A stretch of DNA of 52,165 nucleotides from an uncultured Clostridia bacterium (GTDB lineage Bacteria > Bacillota > Clostridia > Christensenellales > Borkfalkiaceae). Below, in pieces: positions 15,780 through 24,288 of this stretch (position 1 is the stretch's first letter; each line of letters opens with the position of its first letter). Both the position numbers and the translations under genes were made by a program. The stretch is taken from assembly GCA_947174415.1 (NCBI GenBank), contig CAMWIW010000012.1, forward strand, positions 1 to 52,165. The letters run 5' to 3'. Below the pieces are notes generated by a model. That model was given only the letters and a program-made list of their open reading frames with translations. It searched no databases and was not told the origin of the DNA.

Positions 15780-17249
15780 TTATTTGTTTTTTGAAAGCAC
15801 TAACTTGGGATATTTAACCCTTGAATGATACACGCCCGCAAGCTGGTTTATAACCGTCTGCGTAACTACGTTCAGCTCGCGCAGAGTGATGTTACAGTCT
15901 ACGAACTGTTCAAGGTTCATACGCTCTTCGACTATAGAACTTACAAGCGCCGCAACCTTTTCGGGAGTGCGGTTGGAAAGCGAACGCGCCGCCGCCTCCG
16001 ATGCGTCGGCAATCATAATAATCGCCGCAATCTTAGTCGTGGGAGTAGGTCCTGAATACGAATAGTTTGCAACGTTAAGCTCGCCGTCGCTCATCTTTAA
16101 CGCCTTTGCGTAGAAATATTTTATGGGCAAAGTGCCGTGGTGCTGAACTGCAATATCCGCAAAAAATTCGGGTAGCTTATTTTTCTTTATAAGCTTTGCT
16201 CCCTCCCTTGCGTGGGAACGGATAATATCAACTGAAAGCTCGGGGGTAAGTTCTTTATGCAAGTCGTATTCGCTTTGGTTTTCAGCGAACATTTCGGGAT
16301 TTTTAAGCTTACCTATATCGTGATAGTACGCCGCGGCACGGGCAAGCTCGGGGTCTTCGTCAATTGCGCTTGCACAGGCTTCGGCAAGCTGAGCCACAAC
16401 TACGCAGTGGTTGTACGTACCGAGCGCCTGCTGCTTCATTTTCTTAATCAGTTTTGCGTTGTCCGAGGTAAGCTCCCTCAGTCTGAATTGAGTAAGCTCA
16501 GAGAAAAGAACTTCCACTATGGGTAATATAAACAGGAACAACAGCACGGAGAATACACAGTCAAGCATACTGAACATTGCGAGCTCGACGAGCTTGAAAA
16601 GGTTGTCTCCGACTATGGAAGAGAGCTGCATTACTATATTTATAATAACCGTAGGCACGAACAGTATCAACGCGACCATAACGCTGCCCATTCTCGTCTT
16701 GATACCTTTAAGAAGGAAAACGCCCAAAACGCCGCTGCAAAACATTACGAGAAGTCCCGAGAAGCTGTCTATCGCCAAAATGAAGCCTACGGGGTCTGCC
16801 ATTTCGCTGTTCAGAAATCTGTTGAAAATGAACATCTGCAAACCGTAGACTATGGTCAGAAATATCGCTTCCCTGCGTTTTAACAGCATTGCAGTTATCA
16901 AAGGGAAGAACATCAGCGGACGCGCTGTCGGCGAAACGAAACGGCAAATTACGTCGTTTACGAGCAGTGCGATATAGAGCAGTAAGTAGATTTCTATAAC
17001 TTTGCTGCAACGGGCAAGCACCGATTTGTTTTCAGTAAAAAAGTAGATGTAAATAATGACTGAAAGTATTACCGACGCAACGGCAACCGTAATAACACTG
17101 TTACTGTTCGTTACTATAAACGGTATCGCGTTGCCGTCGGTGTTGATTAACAACATTAAAAATATATCAAAAAGAAGCAATATCTGACAAACTGTGAAAG
17201 TAAGAATACTTAACGCTATCTCTTTATTGCTAAGCTTAGTCTTAGTCAA
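15780..17249 (-). CDS. HD-domain membrane phosphodiesterase (YqfF/PgpH-like), lacking the extracellular domain
   Basis: A 489-residue protein probably hydrolysing cyclic di-AMP. It has a first membrane segment (about 10-35), about six further segments up to residue 255, then a cytoplasmic HD domain with YNHCVVVAQLAEACASAI, AAAYYHDIGKLKNPEMFAENQ, AREGAKLIKK and AVQHHGTLPIKYFY. This matches the 7TMR-HD family encoded at this spot in Bacillus (yqfF). The usual roughly 200-residue extracellular HDED region between the first and second membrane segments is missing; only about 15 residues (NTDGNAIPFIVTNSNS) remain. The TTG start has GGAGG seven bases upstream and overlaps phoH by 8 bases. Confidence 0.88.
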   Translation of the reverse strand: MTKTKLSNKEIALSILTFTVCQILLLFDIFLMLLINTDGNAIPFIVTNSNSVITVAVASVILSVIIYIYFFTENKSVLARCSKVIEIYLLLYIALLVNDVICRFVSPTARPLMFFPLITAMLLKRREAIFLTIVYGLQMFIFNRFLNSEMADPVGFILAIDSFSGLLVMFCSGVLGVFLLKGIKTRMGSVMVALILFVPTVIINIVMQLSSIVGDNLFKLVELAMFSMLDCVFSVLLFLFILPIVEVLFSELTQFRLRELTSDNAKLIKKMKQQALGTYNHCVVVAQLAEACASAIDEDPELARAAAYYHDIGKLKNPEMFAENQSEYDLHKELTPELSVDIIRSHAREGAKLIKKNKLPEFFADIAVQHHGTLPIKYFYAKALKMSDGELNVANYSYSGPTPTTKIAAIIMIADASEAAARSLSNRTPEKVAALVSSIVEERMNLEQFVDCNITLRELNVVTQTVINQLAGVYHSRVKYPKLVLSKNK

Positions 17250-18216
17250 TTTTCTTCCTCCTCTTGTCGTCCGCGTCGTAAGCCCTGACTATTCGCATAA
17301 CCAAAGGGTTGCGCACGACGTCCTTATCCGAAAGCTTAACTATCGATATTCCTTCTACGTTTTCGAGCACGGAAACCGCGTGTTCGAGTCCGCTTTTCTT
17401 GCCTTCGGGTAAGTCAATCTGTGTAATATCGCCCGTAACGACCATTTTACTGTTGTCGCCAAGGCGGGTTAAAAACATTTTCATTTGTTCGCGCGTGGTG
17501 TTCTGCGCCTCGTCCAAAATTATAAACGCGTTGGAAAGCGTTCTTCCGCGCATATACGCAAGCGGTGCAACCTCGATAGTTCCGCGCTCCATTAGCTTTA
17601 AATAAGTTTCCGAGCCGAGCATCTCTTCGAGCGCGTCGTATAAAGGTCTTAAATAGGGGTCTACTTTAGTCTGCAAATCACCGGGCAGAAAGCCTAATTT
17701 TTCGCCCGCCTCTACCGCAGGGCGGGTAAGTATAATCTTGTCCGCCTGTTTTTGCTTATAGGCTTGTACCGCAAGGCACACGGCGAGATAGGTTTTACCC
17801 GTGCCCGCAGGTCCTATGCCGAAGGTTATAGCGTCCTTCTTTATACAGTCCGCGTAAGTCTTCTGTCCTACGGTCTTGCACTTTATCTGTTTGCCGCGTG
17901 AGGTTACCGCAACCGTACCCGAGGAAAGCTTGCAAATATCCTTTGCCTTGCCCTCGCGCGCAAGCTCGAGGCAATAAACCACCCTGCCCTTGTCCACCGC
18001 TTCGTCCTTAGAAGCAAGCTCTATCAAGCTTTGGGCGGCTTCGGCGGCAATATTTACCGCGCTCTCCGCGCCGCTTACGACTAACTGCACGCCGTCCACT
18101 CGGATTAACGCGCCCGTTTCCTGCATTATTAAATTGACGTTCTCGTCAAACGTCCCTAAAAATCTTTGAAGTATATCTGCGTTTCCCGCGCTTATTTTTC
18201 TTACGCTTTTTTCCAT
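17242..18216 (-). CDS. phoH: PhoH-family ATPase (YbeZ/PhoH)
   Basis: A 324-residue cytosolic P-loop ATPase thought to act with YbeY in RNA metabolism. Walker A GPAGTGKT is at 135-142 and Walker B FIILDEAQNTTREQMKMFLTR near 230, with the sensor-like KMVVTGDITQIDLP. The N-terminal 80 residues resemble the KH-like region (NVNLIMQETGALIRVDGVQLVVSG). The ATG at 18216 is preferred; a TTG two codons earlier overlaps the yqfD stop. No clear ribosome binding site is seen, so translation is probably coupled to yqfD. Confidence 0.93.
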   Translation of the reverse strand: MEKSVRKISAGNADILQRFLGTFDENVNLIMQETGALIRVDGVQLVVSGAESAVNIAAEAAQSLIELASKDEAVDKGRVVYCLELAREGKAKDICKLSSGTVAVTSRGKQIKCKTVGQKTYADCIKKDAITFGIGPAGTGKTYLAVCLAVQAYKQKQADKIILTRPAVEAGEKLGFLPGDLQTKVDPYLRPLYDALEEMLGSETYLKLMERGTIEVAPLAYMRGRTLSNAFIILDEAQNTTREQMKMFLTRLGDNSKMVVTGDITQIDLPEGKKSGLEHAVSVLENVEGISIVKLSDKDVVRNPLVMRIVRAYDADDKRRKKID

Positions 18217-18218
18217 TT

Positions 18219-19109
18219 TCAACTTAAATTAATACTTATTCTGTGCAGGAACGTATATTCTATGAAATATACCACCCCGCCCTCCGTCGGATTTACCGAG
18301 TGCGAACGGGTCAATATATTTTCGTCGTCCAACAAAACGGACGCATACGCCTCTTTAAGATTTTCTTCGGAGTCCTCTTCGGCGAAGTATTCGGCGTGTC
18401 CTGAACACTCTATTTCGGCAAAGCCCGCGGCTATGCACTCTATTTCTTCCTCACCCGCAAGGGTATGCGCGTAAATGAGGGTATCGCCCTTTTTAACGCC
18501 GTCCCCTACGTTTACCGCCGCAGTACCGCAGACCGCGACGATATTGCGTACTGTTCCGTTGCAATCGCTTACAAGCGGTTTCAAGTCGGCAGAGCCGTAG
18601 TGTTCTTCGTCCACCTGCACGTCAACGACGAGCACGCTGCCGCGTTTTTCGATATTGCAGAATGTTACCTGCGGAAGCGCCAATATCCTGCCCGTTGCAA
18701 CCGAAAAGTTAAACGAAGATAAAAGTTGAAACTCCCTTGCCCCCTCGTCGTAAACTATTTTGCGAACTTCGGGTTCGAGATAACTTCCGCTGCCGCTCAC
18801 TTTTATTTTGAGAACGAAGGAATTTGCCGCTACGCAAGCTATTACGAAAGCCGCCGCCCCCGCAACGAGTCCCGCGCGGACCGCCAAAAGTGATAAAAGG
18901 CTGTTTTTTCGGCTTTTTCTTATTACCGTTATATTATAGCACGGCTTGTCAAAAATTGCAAAAACTTTTTGGGTATCTTTGTCTTTAACCTCGAATATAA
19001 ACGCCGCGCCCTCTTTTTTGCAGTTAAAAACGGCTATTTGCGCCCTTTTGAGTTTTCTTAAAGCTCCCTCCGCCGTGGAAATTATCGAAATTCGGGTTCT
19101 GTTATTCAA
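18219..19109 (-). CDS. yqfD: Sporulation protein YqfD (short form)
   Basis: A 296-residue predicted membrane protein with one hydrophobic segment near residues 72-97 (LLSLLAVRAGLVAGAAAFVIACVAANSFVLKIKVSG), then an extracytoplasmic region with VRKIVYDEGAREFQL and VGDGVKKGDTLIYA. Together with its place after yqfC this supports YqfD, a SpoIV-type sporulation protein with a FtsQ/POTRA-like fold. It is about 100 residues shorter than usual YqfD. It uses a TTG start that overlaps yqfC by 8 bases. A role in sporulation is family knowledge; whether this organism sporulates cannot be told here. Confidence 0.8.
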   Translation of the reverse strand: MNNRTRISIISTAEGALRKLKRAQIAVFNCKKEGAAFIFEVKDKDTQKVFAIFDKPCYNITVIRKSRKNSLLSLLAVRAGLVAGAAAFVIACVAANSFVLKIKVSGSGSYLEPEVRKIVYDEGAREFQLLSSFNFSVATGRILALPQVTFCNIEKRGSVLVVDVQVDEEHYGSADLKPLVSDCNGTVRNIVAVCGTAAVNVGDGVKKGDTLIYAHTLAGEEEIECIAAGFAEIECSGHAEYFAEEDSEENLKEAYASVLLDDENILTRSHSVNPTEGGVVYFIEYTFLHRISINLS

Positions 19110-19347
19110 CTGTAATTACCTTTATATTCCCTTTAATGAAAATATCTTCCTCGAAATACTTGCCCACTTCCAACTTTTCGCCCTGTAAAATTATCGACGT
19201 TTTCTTCTGCAAAAGAACTATCTTTTCCGAAGTGTATTCGGCTATGCCCTTGATACTGCGGAAATACCCGCCGAACGACGGTACGACTGAAAAAGACTTT
19301 AAAGTATCCGCGCCGAGTTCGTCTAAAATCTGCTCTAAAAGTTTCAT
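19102..19347 (-). CDS. yqfC: Sporulation protein YqfC
   Basis: An 81-residue protein (MKLLEQILDELGADTLKSFS, then FGGYFRSIKGIAEYTSEKIVL, then LEVGKYFEEDIFIKGNIKVI) matching the small YqfC/YabP family of sporulation proteins. It is first in the operon running to recO. The ATG at 19347 is chosen to fit the family N-terminus; a GTG at 19371 is also in frame. Neither has a clear ribosome binding site. CATAGT seven bases before the ATG could be a -10 box, so this may be another leaderless gene. Confidence 0.82.
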   Translation of the reverse strand: MKLLEQILDELGADTLKSFSVVPSFGGYFRSIKGIAEYTSEKIVLLQKKTSIILQGEKLEVGKYFEEDIFIKGNIKVITVE

Positions 19348-19470
19348 AAAATAAACTATGCCCGCACGCACGCAGATATGCGTTTATGCGAGCGGCTGCG
19401 CTTAGCGCCTAATCGTCCGCAAAAGTGAATTAATTACAAATTACGACCGACTTCGCAGTTTTACTTAATA

Positions 19471-19476
19471 TATAAT
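19471..19476 (+). promoter_or_regulatory. -10 box of the MinD-like gene
   Basis: A consensus TATAAT sits six bases before the ATG at 19483. The -35 region is poor (no good TTGACA at 16-18 bases), so the promoter call rests on the -10 box and on the lack of a ribosome binding site. Confidence 0.45.
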
Positions 19477-19482
19477 TCGGTT

Positions 19483-20214
19483 ATGTCTGAAAAAATTTAT
19501 TTAACGAGTTTTAAAGGCGGCACGGGCGTAACCACCTGCGCCGTCGGGCTCGGAGTTGCGCTTGCAAAAATGGGCGAACGCACTCTTATCGTTGACGGCG
19601 ACTATCGCTGCGGCAGCGCGGCAATTATAGGCGAATGCAGAGATTTACAGGTCTACACCCTTGCCGATTACGAAAAGGGCGCGTGCCGCGCTAAGCAGAC
19701 GCTGACCTTTCACCCGTTAAACAGCAACCTTTGCTTTATGCCGTCAATGGGAATAACGGATTTGTCCGTAGCGGCGCAAGCCGTCAGGGACGTTGACGGA
19801 CTGTTCGACTATATTCTGCTCGATAAAATTGCGCCCGAAGTCTGCGACAAAGTACTTATAGTAACCGAACCTTTCACCCCGTCCGTCAAAAGCGCGGACT
19901 GCTGCCGCTCCGCACTTTACGACAGCGGAATTAAGGATATTGGACTTGTAGTAAACAAAATCAACGGCGGACAGATTTTGAACGGAGAAATTATGACGGC
20001 GCACGAAATCGCCGCACTTTTGCACCTGCCGTTAAAAGCCGTGATACCCGAGGATTTGACCCTTTCCGCGGGAAACTGGAAACAGCCGACGATGAAGGCT
20101 TTCAAGACTGCGGCGGAAACCGTTACGGGCAAGCGCGAAGGGTTTTGCAACGTTTTAAAGGGCTACGGCGGAATTAACGGCGTCATTAAAAGAAGAATGA
20201 GGGCAAAATTATGA
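19483..20214 (+). CDS. MinD/ParA-like ATPase with altered P-loop
   Basis: A 243-residue MinD/CpaE-type protein. The deviant Walker A reads KGGTGVTT at 11-18: the ParA-family signature lysine (K11) is kept, but the P-loop lysine at position 16 is valine. IVDGDYRCGSA follows as in MinD. The switch region YILLDKIAPEVCDKVLIVTEPFTPSVKSA lacks the usual D-x-[PS]-x-G. VVNKINGG matches the adenine-binding NK motif. CpaE/TadZ proteins can carry such changes. TATAAT at 19471-19476 lies six bases before the ATG and there is no ribosome binding site, so the mRNA may be leaderless. The gene is divergent from yqfC and overlaps the next small gene by four bases. Partner unknown. Confidence 0.8.
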   Translation: MSEKIYLTSFKGGTGVTTCAVGLGVALAKMGERTLIVDGDYRCGSAAIIGECRDLQVYTLADYEKGACRAKQTLTFHPLNSNLCFMPSMGITDLSVAAQAVRDVDGLFDYILLDKIAPEVCDKVLIVTEPFTPSVKSADCCRSALYDSGIKDIGLVVNKINGGQILNGEIMTAHEIAALLHLPLKAVIPEDLTLSAGNWKQPTMKAFKTAAETVTGKREGFCNVLKGYGGINGVIKRRMRAKL

Positions 20215-20417
20215 AATCGAGTGCAATTCTTTTGGACAGGGACGATATGTCCGACTTCGAGCGGGAACTGTTTTTGAAAGATTTACAGCGCGTAAACGAC
20301 GAGTACTTCGAATGCGACAAAAGCCCCGCTTTGGAAATCACGCGAACCGAAGAAGGGTTTTTGGTGTGTGTGATTTTTCCCGTAAGACGAATTAAATCCT
20401 TGAAACACCCTATATGA
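20211..20417 (+). CDS. Small protein of unknown function, coupled to the MinD-like gene
   Basis: A 68-residue protein whose ATG overlaps the stop codon of the MinD-like ATPase (ATGA), so the two are probably translated together. It has an acidic start (LDRDDMSDFERELFLKDLQ) and a beta-rich end (LEITRTEEGFLVCVIFPVRRIKSL). I do not recognise a family. The conserved-looking coupling and the terminator just after it support a real gene and a function tied to the ATPase. Confidence 0.65.
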   Translation: MKSSAILLDRDDMSDFERELFLKDLQRVNDEYFECDKSPALEITRTEEGFLVCVIFPVRRIKSLKHPI

Positions 20418-20420
20418 TAA

Positions 20421-20450
20421 TAAGCCGCGCGGCTGTTGCCGCGCGGCTTA
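20421..20450. terminator. Bidirectional terminator
   Basis: TAAGCCGCGCGGC and its complement form a 13-bp stem with a TGTT loop between two convergent genes. T runs are weak on both sides. Confidence 0.65.
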
Positions 20451-20453
20451 TGT

Positions 20454-21815
20454 TTATTCATTTATCATTTCGATTATTCTTTGAAGTTCGGTATCGCTGG
20501 GAGTTACCAGCCATTCCGCTTCTACCGTTCTGCAACCGGCCGCCTCCGTTACTCCTTCGCCGTGAATACATTTCCCGTTCGGCCAAACGATTTTAGCGGT
20601 AGTCAGCTTCAACGCCTCGTGCGTGAGCCAATTCGTAAACGTCGTCTGCATTATGCCCTTGCCGTAGCTTTGGGCAGTTTTGTAATCTTCCCCCGCCCAG
20701 CTTAAAAATTCTTCACTGTAATCAGAAAGAAAAATATTTCCGTAATCCAACACGCCGTAGCTGATAAGGAAACCTATTAACGCCTCCGACGCGCTCGCCG
20801 TGCCCGAATTTGCAAGAACGTACACCGTCGTGCCGTCGGGCAAAAGGTTATTGCCGTGGTTTACGCTGTAACTTTTTGTCTCTTTGCCGTTTCTGTCCCT
20901 CGCAGTCATTGCAAGCTTCGAAGACGGAGCAAAGTATCCCGCCATATCCAGCATAACGTCAACGTAGCCGCCGCCGTTATCCCTCAAATCGAGAATGAGC
21001 GAAGTGCAGTGTTGATTTGTAAATTCCTTCACCATATAGCCGAACTCGTCCGCCGCTTGACCGTAGAACTGCGACATGCTGACGTAAGCCGCTCCGTCGG
21101 GCAAATATTCTATCGCCCTCGTCTCAGAGTCCTGCACCTCGGCAATCCCGTTCACTTCGCCCTGCCCGTTAAAAGTGGCAGTCCATGCCGAAGCGTTGGT
21201 TGCCATAAACATATAGCTTGCGTTGTAATTCTGTTTGGATACGGTATAGCTTTCACCCGTAGACGCAGTAAGCGTAAACGACGCGCCCTCCGCGATAGGG
21301 TCAATAAAATCCGCTATTGCGTTTTGAGTATCGAAGCGCACGGTCTGACCGTTGTAGCTTCCGCCCACCAAGAGCTGACCCTTTTTCAGTCCCGCCTTTT
21401 CCGCGGGTGAATTACCGACAACCATAACCAACAGGCAGCCGCCTTCGGGATAAATCGAGCATTTCCCTTCTTCAACGTAAATATAGGAAATGCCCACGCC
21501 CGCCTTTTCTCCCGAGTTGTCCTTGACAAGGGCAAGCAGTTCTTCGGGAGTATAATACTCTGAATAAATATCGAGCCGCTTTACGATTTCGCTGACGGAA
21601 AGGTCTTCGAGCCCGTCTTTATCCATCTCGTCGTAGTAATAATAATTGTCCTTTATCGTTTTAATGACCCACCTTTCGGTGTTGGAAGCGGTCATTAATC
21701 CGCAACCCGAAAAGGCGAAAGCGGCAACCGTCAGAATGACGGCAAGAACCGCCGCAACAGCCCTCAGAATAATTTTGTTTCCGTTTGTAAATAAAGCTTT
21801 AACCATATCATTCAA
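20454..21815 (-). CDS. S41-family C-terminal processing protease, probable lipoprotein
   Basis: A 453-residue serine protease. The N-terminus has a basic stretch and a hydrophobic segment ending AFSGC, a plausible lipobox, so it is probably membrane-anchored outside the cell. A PDZ region lies near 95-165 (GVGISYIYVEEGKCSIYP, SPAEKAGLKKGQLLVG). The catalytic domain has LILDLRDNGGGYVDVM, the serine in ANSGTASASEALIG, and the lysine of the Ser-Lys dyad in YGKGIMQT. This matches CtpA-type proteases; substrates are unknown. AAGG precedes the first ATG, and a second in-frame ATG follows three codons later. It follows the PucR-type HTH gene by two bases. Confidence 0.9.
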   Translation of the reverse strand: MNDMVKALFTNGNKIILRAVAAVLAVILTVAAFAFSGCGLMTASNTERWVIKTIKDNYYYYDEMDKDGLEDLSVSEIVKRLDIYSEYYTPEELLALVKDNSGEKAGVGISYIYVEEGKCSIYPEGGCLLVMVVGNSPAEKAGLKKGQLLVGGSYNGQTVRFDTQNAIADFIDPIAEGASFTLTASTGESYTVSKQNYNASYMFMATNASAWTATFNGQGEVNGIAEVQDSETRAIEYLPDGAAYVSMSQFYGQAADEFGYMVKEFTNQHCTSLILDLRDNGGGYVDVMLDMAGYFAPSSKLAMTARDRNGKETKSYSVNHGNNLLPDGTTVYVLANSGTASASEALIGFLISYGVLDYGNIFLSDYSEEFLSWAGEDYKTAQSYGKGIMQTTFTNWLTHEALKLTTAKIVWPNGKCIHGEGVTEAAGCRTVEAEWLVTPSDTELQRIIEMINE

Positions 21816-21817
21816 CC

Positions 21818-22225
21818 TTATTTTATTATATAAAGATAATGTAACAGTTTGAAAGTAACCGCGTCGCGGAAGCTACCCAAATCCAACCCCGTATGTTTAC
21901 GGATATTTTTCAGTCTGTACATAAGGGTATTTCTGTGCATATAAAGCTTGCGTGCCGTCATCGAAATATTCATTCCGCAATCGAGGTAAGCTTCGACTGT
22001 CTGCATCATACTCTGGTCCTCGAAAATTTTTGCAAATTTTTTCATTTCGAAGCCCGAAGTAAGCATTTCCCTGACTGATTTGGGAAGAGCGGCAACCACT
22101 TCGCTATAATTTAAAACCGATGCGCCCGAACCGTCGAAAAATCTGTTTATTTCAAGCATATCAGGCACTCTTTGGTAATTTTTACCTTCTTTTTCTTCAA
22201 TGTCGTCGGATAAGTTCAAACTCAT
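21818..22225 (-). CDS. PucR/CdaR-type C-terminal HTH protein
   Basis: A 135-residue protein whose last 60 residues (MQTVEAYLDCGMNISMTARKLY, HRNTLMYRLKNIRKHTGLDLGSFRDAVTFKLLHYL) match the PucR C-terminal helix-turn-helix (HTH_30), a domain that normally ends regulators of 350-550 residues. The usual sensory and GGDEF-like parts are absent. What precedes is about 75 residues without a known domain. It is followed after two bases by the S41 protease, suggesting an operon. It may regulate that protease or itself; the ligand is unknown. Confidence 0.8.
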   Translation of the reverse strand: MSLNLSDDIEEKEGKNYQRVPDMLEINRFFDGSGASVLNYSEVVAALPKSVREMLTSGFEMKKFAKIFEDQSMMQTVEAYLDCGMNISMTARKLYMHRNTLMYRLKNIRKHTGLDLGSFRDAVTFKLLHYLYIIK

Positions 22226-22619
22226 TTTTACTACCCCCGCAACAACACTATATCAAATTTTTGCCAATTTTGCAATAATTTTTCATAAAGCACCCTTATT
22301 TATGCCCTTAAAAGGTGCTATTTTAGCCGAAAATGCACACACTGATTTTAAAGGTATTAATTGTTTTTTTAAAGTCAATAAAAAAAACGTTGCCCCCGTA
22401 ATATGCCCTTTTTTAACCTGTTTTTTTAACCTTTTACGGGTGCGTGCGCGTATTTTTTTACTCTCTTTACTTGTAAATAAAATAGGCGAAAAGAGGGGCT
22501 ATATTGTTGACAACGGAATTTGTTTGGTATAAAATGTTAAATACATAAACCACTGTGAAACGGATTTTTTCCGCAATTTTTTGCGGTGTTTACAAATCAT
22601 AATACGGAGATATACGATT
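22226..22619. other. 394-base divergent intergenic region
   Basis: No gene was recognised between the PucR-type gene and the membrane-protein gene. The region is AT-rich with several T runs. It holds the promoter at 22507-22535. The transcript leader from there to the ATG is about 80 bases and includes a possible weak hairpin (CCGCAATTTTTTGCGG at 22571-22586). Confidence 0.5.
22507..22535 (+). promoter_or_regulatory. Promoter of the polytopic membrane protein gene
   Basis: TTGACA (22507-22512) and TAAAAT (22530-22535) are spaced 17 bases apart; an overlapping TATAAA gives 15. The ATG follows at 22620. Confidence 0.65.
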
Positions 22620-24188
22620 ATGGCAAAAAAAGAAAAATCATTAAAGCGTCCCAACAAAGTTGTTGCGCTGATAACTTATATTATCGCGCTCGTCGCTTTG
22701 CTTTTGGGATTGTTTTTGCCCTACGGCACTAATCCCGACCTTTACGGAACGACGGACGCAATTTGGGCGTTCCAGTTGCCTCAGGCACTTTCAAAGGCCG
22801 TTCCCGTTCAGGGATTAATCGATTTGCTTACCAATGCTGAAGGAAGCATAGTCGGCGCACCTTTCACCTACTCTTTGCCCATTACTTTCAACGGGCTTAT
22901 TGAGGGCGGTTACGATTTGGGCGCGCTGTTTACCGTTTTATACGCACTCGTAGTGCTTGCGGGAATTATCGCGTTGATACCTGCTATCGTAAGCACGTTC
23001 AGCAAGAAGTCGAGAAGAAACACCGCACTCAGCGCGGCAAGTTTTATAGAAGTAATCGCGTTCCTTTTTGTTTCGTTTTTCGTATTCGTTCAGCTTACGA
23101 ACTACACGCTTTACGGATCGGAAATACTTGCAGCTATTCCTTATCAGTGGAGCTGGCCTCTCCTTGGCGCATTCGGCGGCACTTTCGTAATGCTCGTCGT
23201 TCAAAGCGTGTTCTACAAGAAGGGCAGCGGCATTTTCAAATTTATTCTTTTGCTTTTGTCAACGCTTGCGCTTATGCTTGCAATCTACGATTTGGGAGCT
23301 ATTATTCCTCCTATCAAAGAACCGCTTGACGAGCTTATCCATAAAACCGATTCCCTCTTCGACGGAAAGCTTTACTACTCCGTAGCTCTCGGAACTTCGG
23401 TTATCGGTATTCTTCCCGTGCTTATGCTCTTCTGCGGTGCGGAAGGCGGACTTCCCACCATTACGGCGGCAATGGACGGTATGACTGCAATTCAGCAAAC
23501 GCTGTTCATTTGCACTCTTATCCTTGCGCTTCTGGTTCTTATCAATTTCCTTTTAGACGCTATGGGTCTCGGTAAAACCACCAAACGCTATATGCTCGTA
23601 AGCAACGTTGTAAGATATACTCTCGAGCTTATTGCTGCGGCGCTCGTTATTATTCTTCCTTTCTTTATCGACAGCGCAACGACGGGACTTATGAGTATCG
23701 TAATTGCCGTACTTGCATTGGTTGCTCTTATTCTCAATATTATAAGACTTATAAGATTTGACAGAAAGAGAGCTAAGATAAACAAAGCGGTTGCCGCAGA
23801 AATGAAAAAGGCTAACGGCGTTATCGACGACGAACAGCCCGCTGAAGCACCCGAAGTCGAGGAAGAAAAGCCCTTCGTTTATATCCCTCCTCAATACAAT
23901 TTGCAGGAAGAAACCGTCGAGGAAGAAGAACCTCAGGTTTACAACCCCGTAATTTATAACGGACCTACCGACGACTTCATTAAGACGCTTACGACGGAAC
24001 AGAAAGTTGAGTTCTCGAGGGTATTCCTTGAACGCCAGTGCGGCAACATCAATTTCATTCCCGAATATAACGTTGGCGGAAGCAACGACAGATTCTTCAA
24101 CAGCGTGTTCATTTACTTCGCAAGGTTGAGAAGTATCGTATCCGACGGCTTGTTCAACAAGATGTACGAATACGGCAACTTAATGTAA
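22620..24188 (+). CDS. Polytopic membrane protein of unknown function
   Basis: A 522-residue protein. A lysine-rich start is followed by about nine or ten hydrophobic segments up to residue 390. Next comes an acidic, proline-rich stretch (EQPAEAPEVEEEKPFVYIPP, EETVEEEEPQVYNPVIYNGP). A compact C-terminal domain of about 70 residues ends the protein (TLTTEQKVEFSRVFLERQ, IPEYNVGGSNDRFFNSVFIY, LFNKMYEYGNL). I recognise none of these as a named family. GGAG lies nine bases before the ATG; an upstream in-frame ATG at 22581 has no site. It is monocistronic with its own promoter and terminator. A long soluble tail on a membrane core suggests a cytoplasmic partner. Confidence 0.85.
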   Translation: MAKKEKSLKRPNKVVALITYIIALVALLLGLFLPYGTNPDLYGTTDAIWAFQLPQALSKAVPVQGLIDLLTNAEGSIVGAPFTYSLPITFNGLIEGGYDLGALFTVLYALVVLAGIIALIPAIVSTFSKKSRRNTALSAASFIEVIAFLFVSFFVFVQLTNYTLYGSEILAAIPYQWSWPLLGAFGGTFVMLVVQSVFYKKGSGIFKFILLLLSTLALMLAIYDLGAIIPPIKEPLDELIHKTDSLFDGKLYYSVALGTSVIGILPVLMLFCGAEGGLPTITAAMDGMTAIQQTLFICTLILALLVLINFLLDAMGLGKTTKRYMLVSNVVRYTLELIAAALVIILPFFIDSATTGLMSIVIAVLALVALILNIIRLIRFDRKRAKINKAVAAEMKKANGVIDDEQPAEAPEVEEEKPFVYIPPQYNLQEETVEEEEPQVYNPVIYNGPTDDFIKTLTTEQKVEFSRVFLERQCGNINFIPEYNVGGSNDRFFNSVFIYFARLRSIVSDGLFNKMYEYGNLM

Positions 24189-24192
24189 ACGT

Positions 24193-24275
24193 AAACGTTC
24201 CGTTTAATCGAGCATCTTAATTGCTTTACCGCGAAACAAAGTTATCGCAAATCAAACTAAACGTTCCGTTTAATC
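24193..24275. repeat. Two 17-bp direct repeats
   Basis: AAACGTTCCGTTTAATC occurs at 24193-24209 and again, without mismatch, at 24259-24275. Each contains a short inverted repeat AAACG-ttc-CGTTT. They lie between the membrane-protein stop codon and the terminator. The shorter string CCGTTTAATC recurs at about 35512 upstream of prfB. Confidence 0.7.
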
Positions 24276-24288
24276 AATTACAACAAAA

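Noticed and set aside
20856-21410. 184-codon open frame opposite the S41 protease
   Set aside because: Antisense shadow of the PDZ and catalytic region; no start signals or domain.
24193-24275. Possible CRISPR from the two 17-bp repeats
   Set aside because: Only two repeats, too short, with no spacer regularity and no cas genes.
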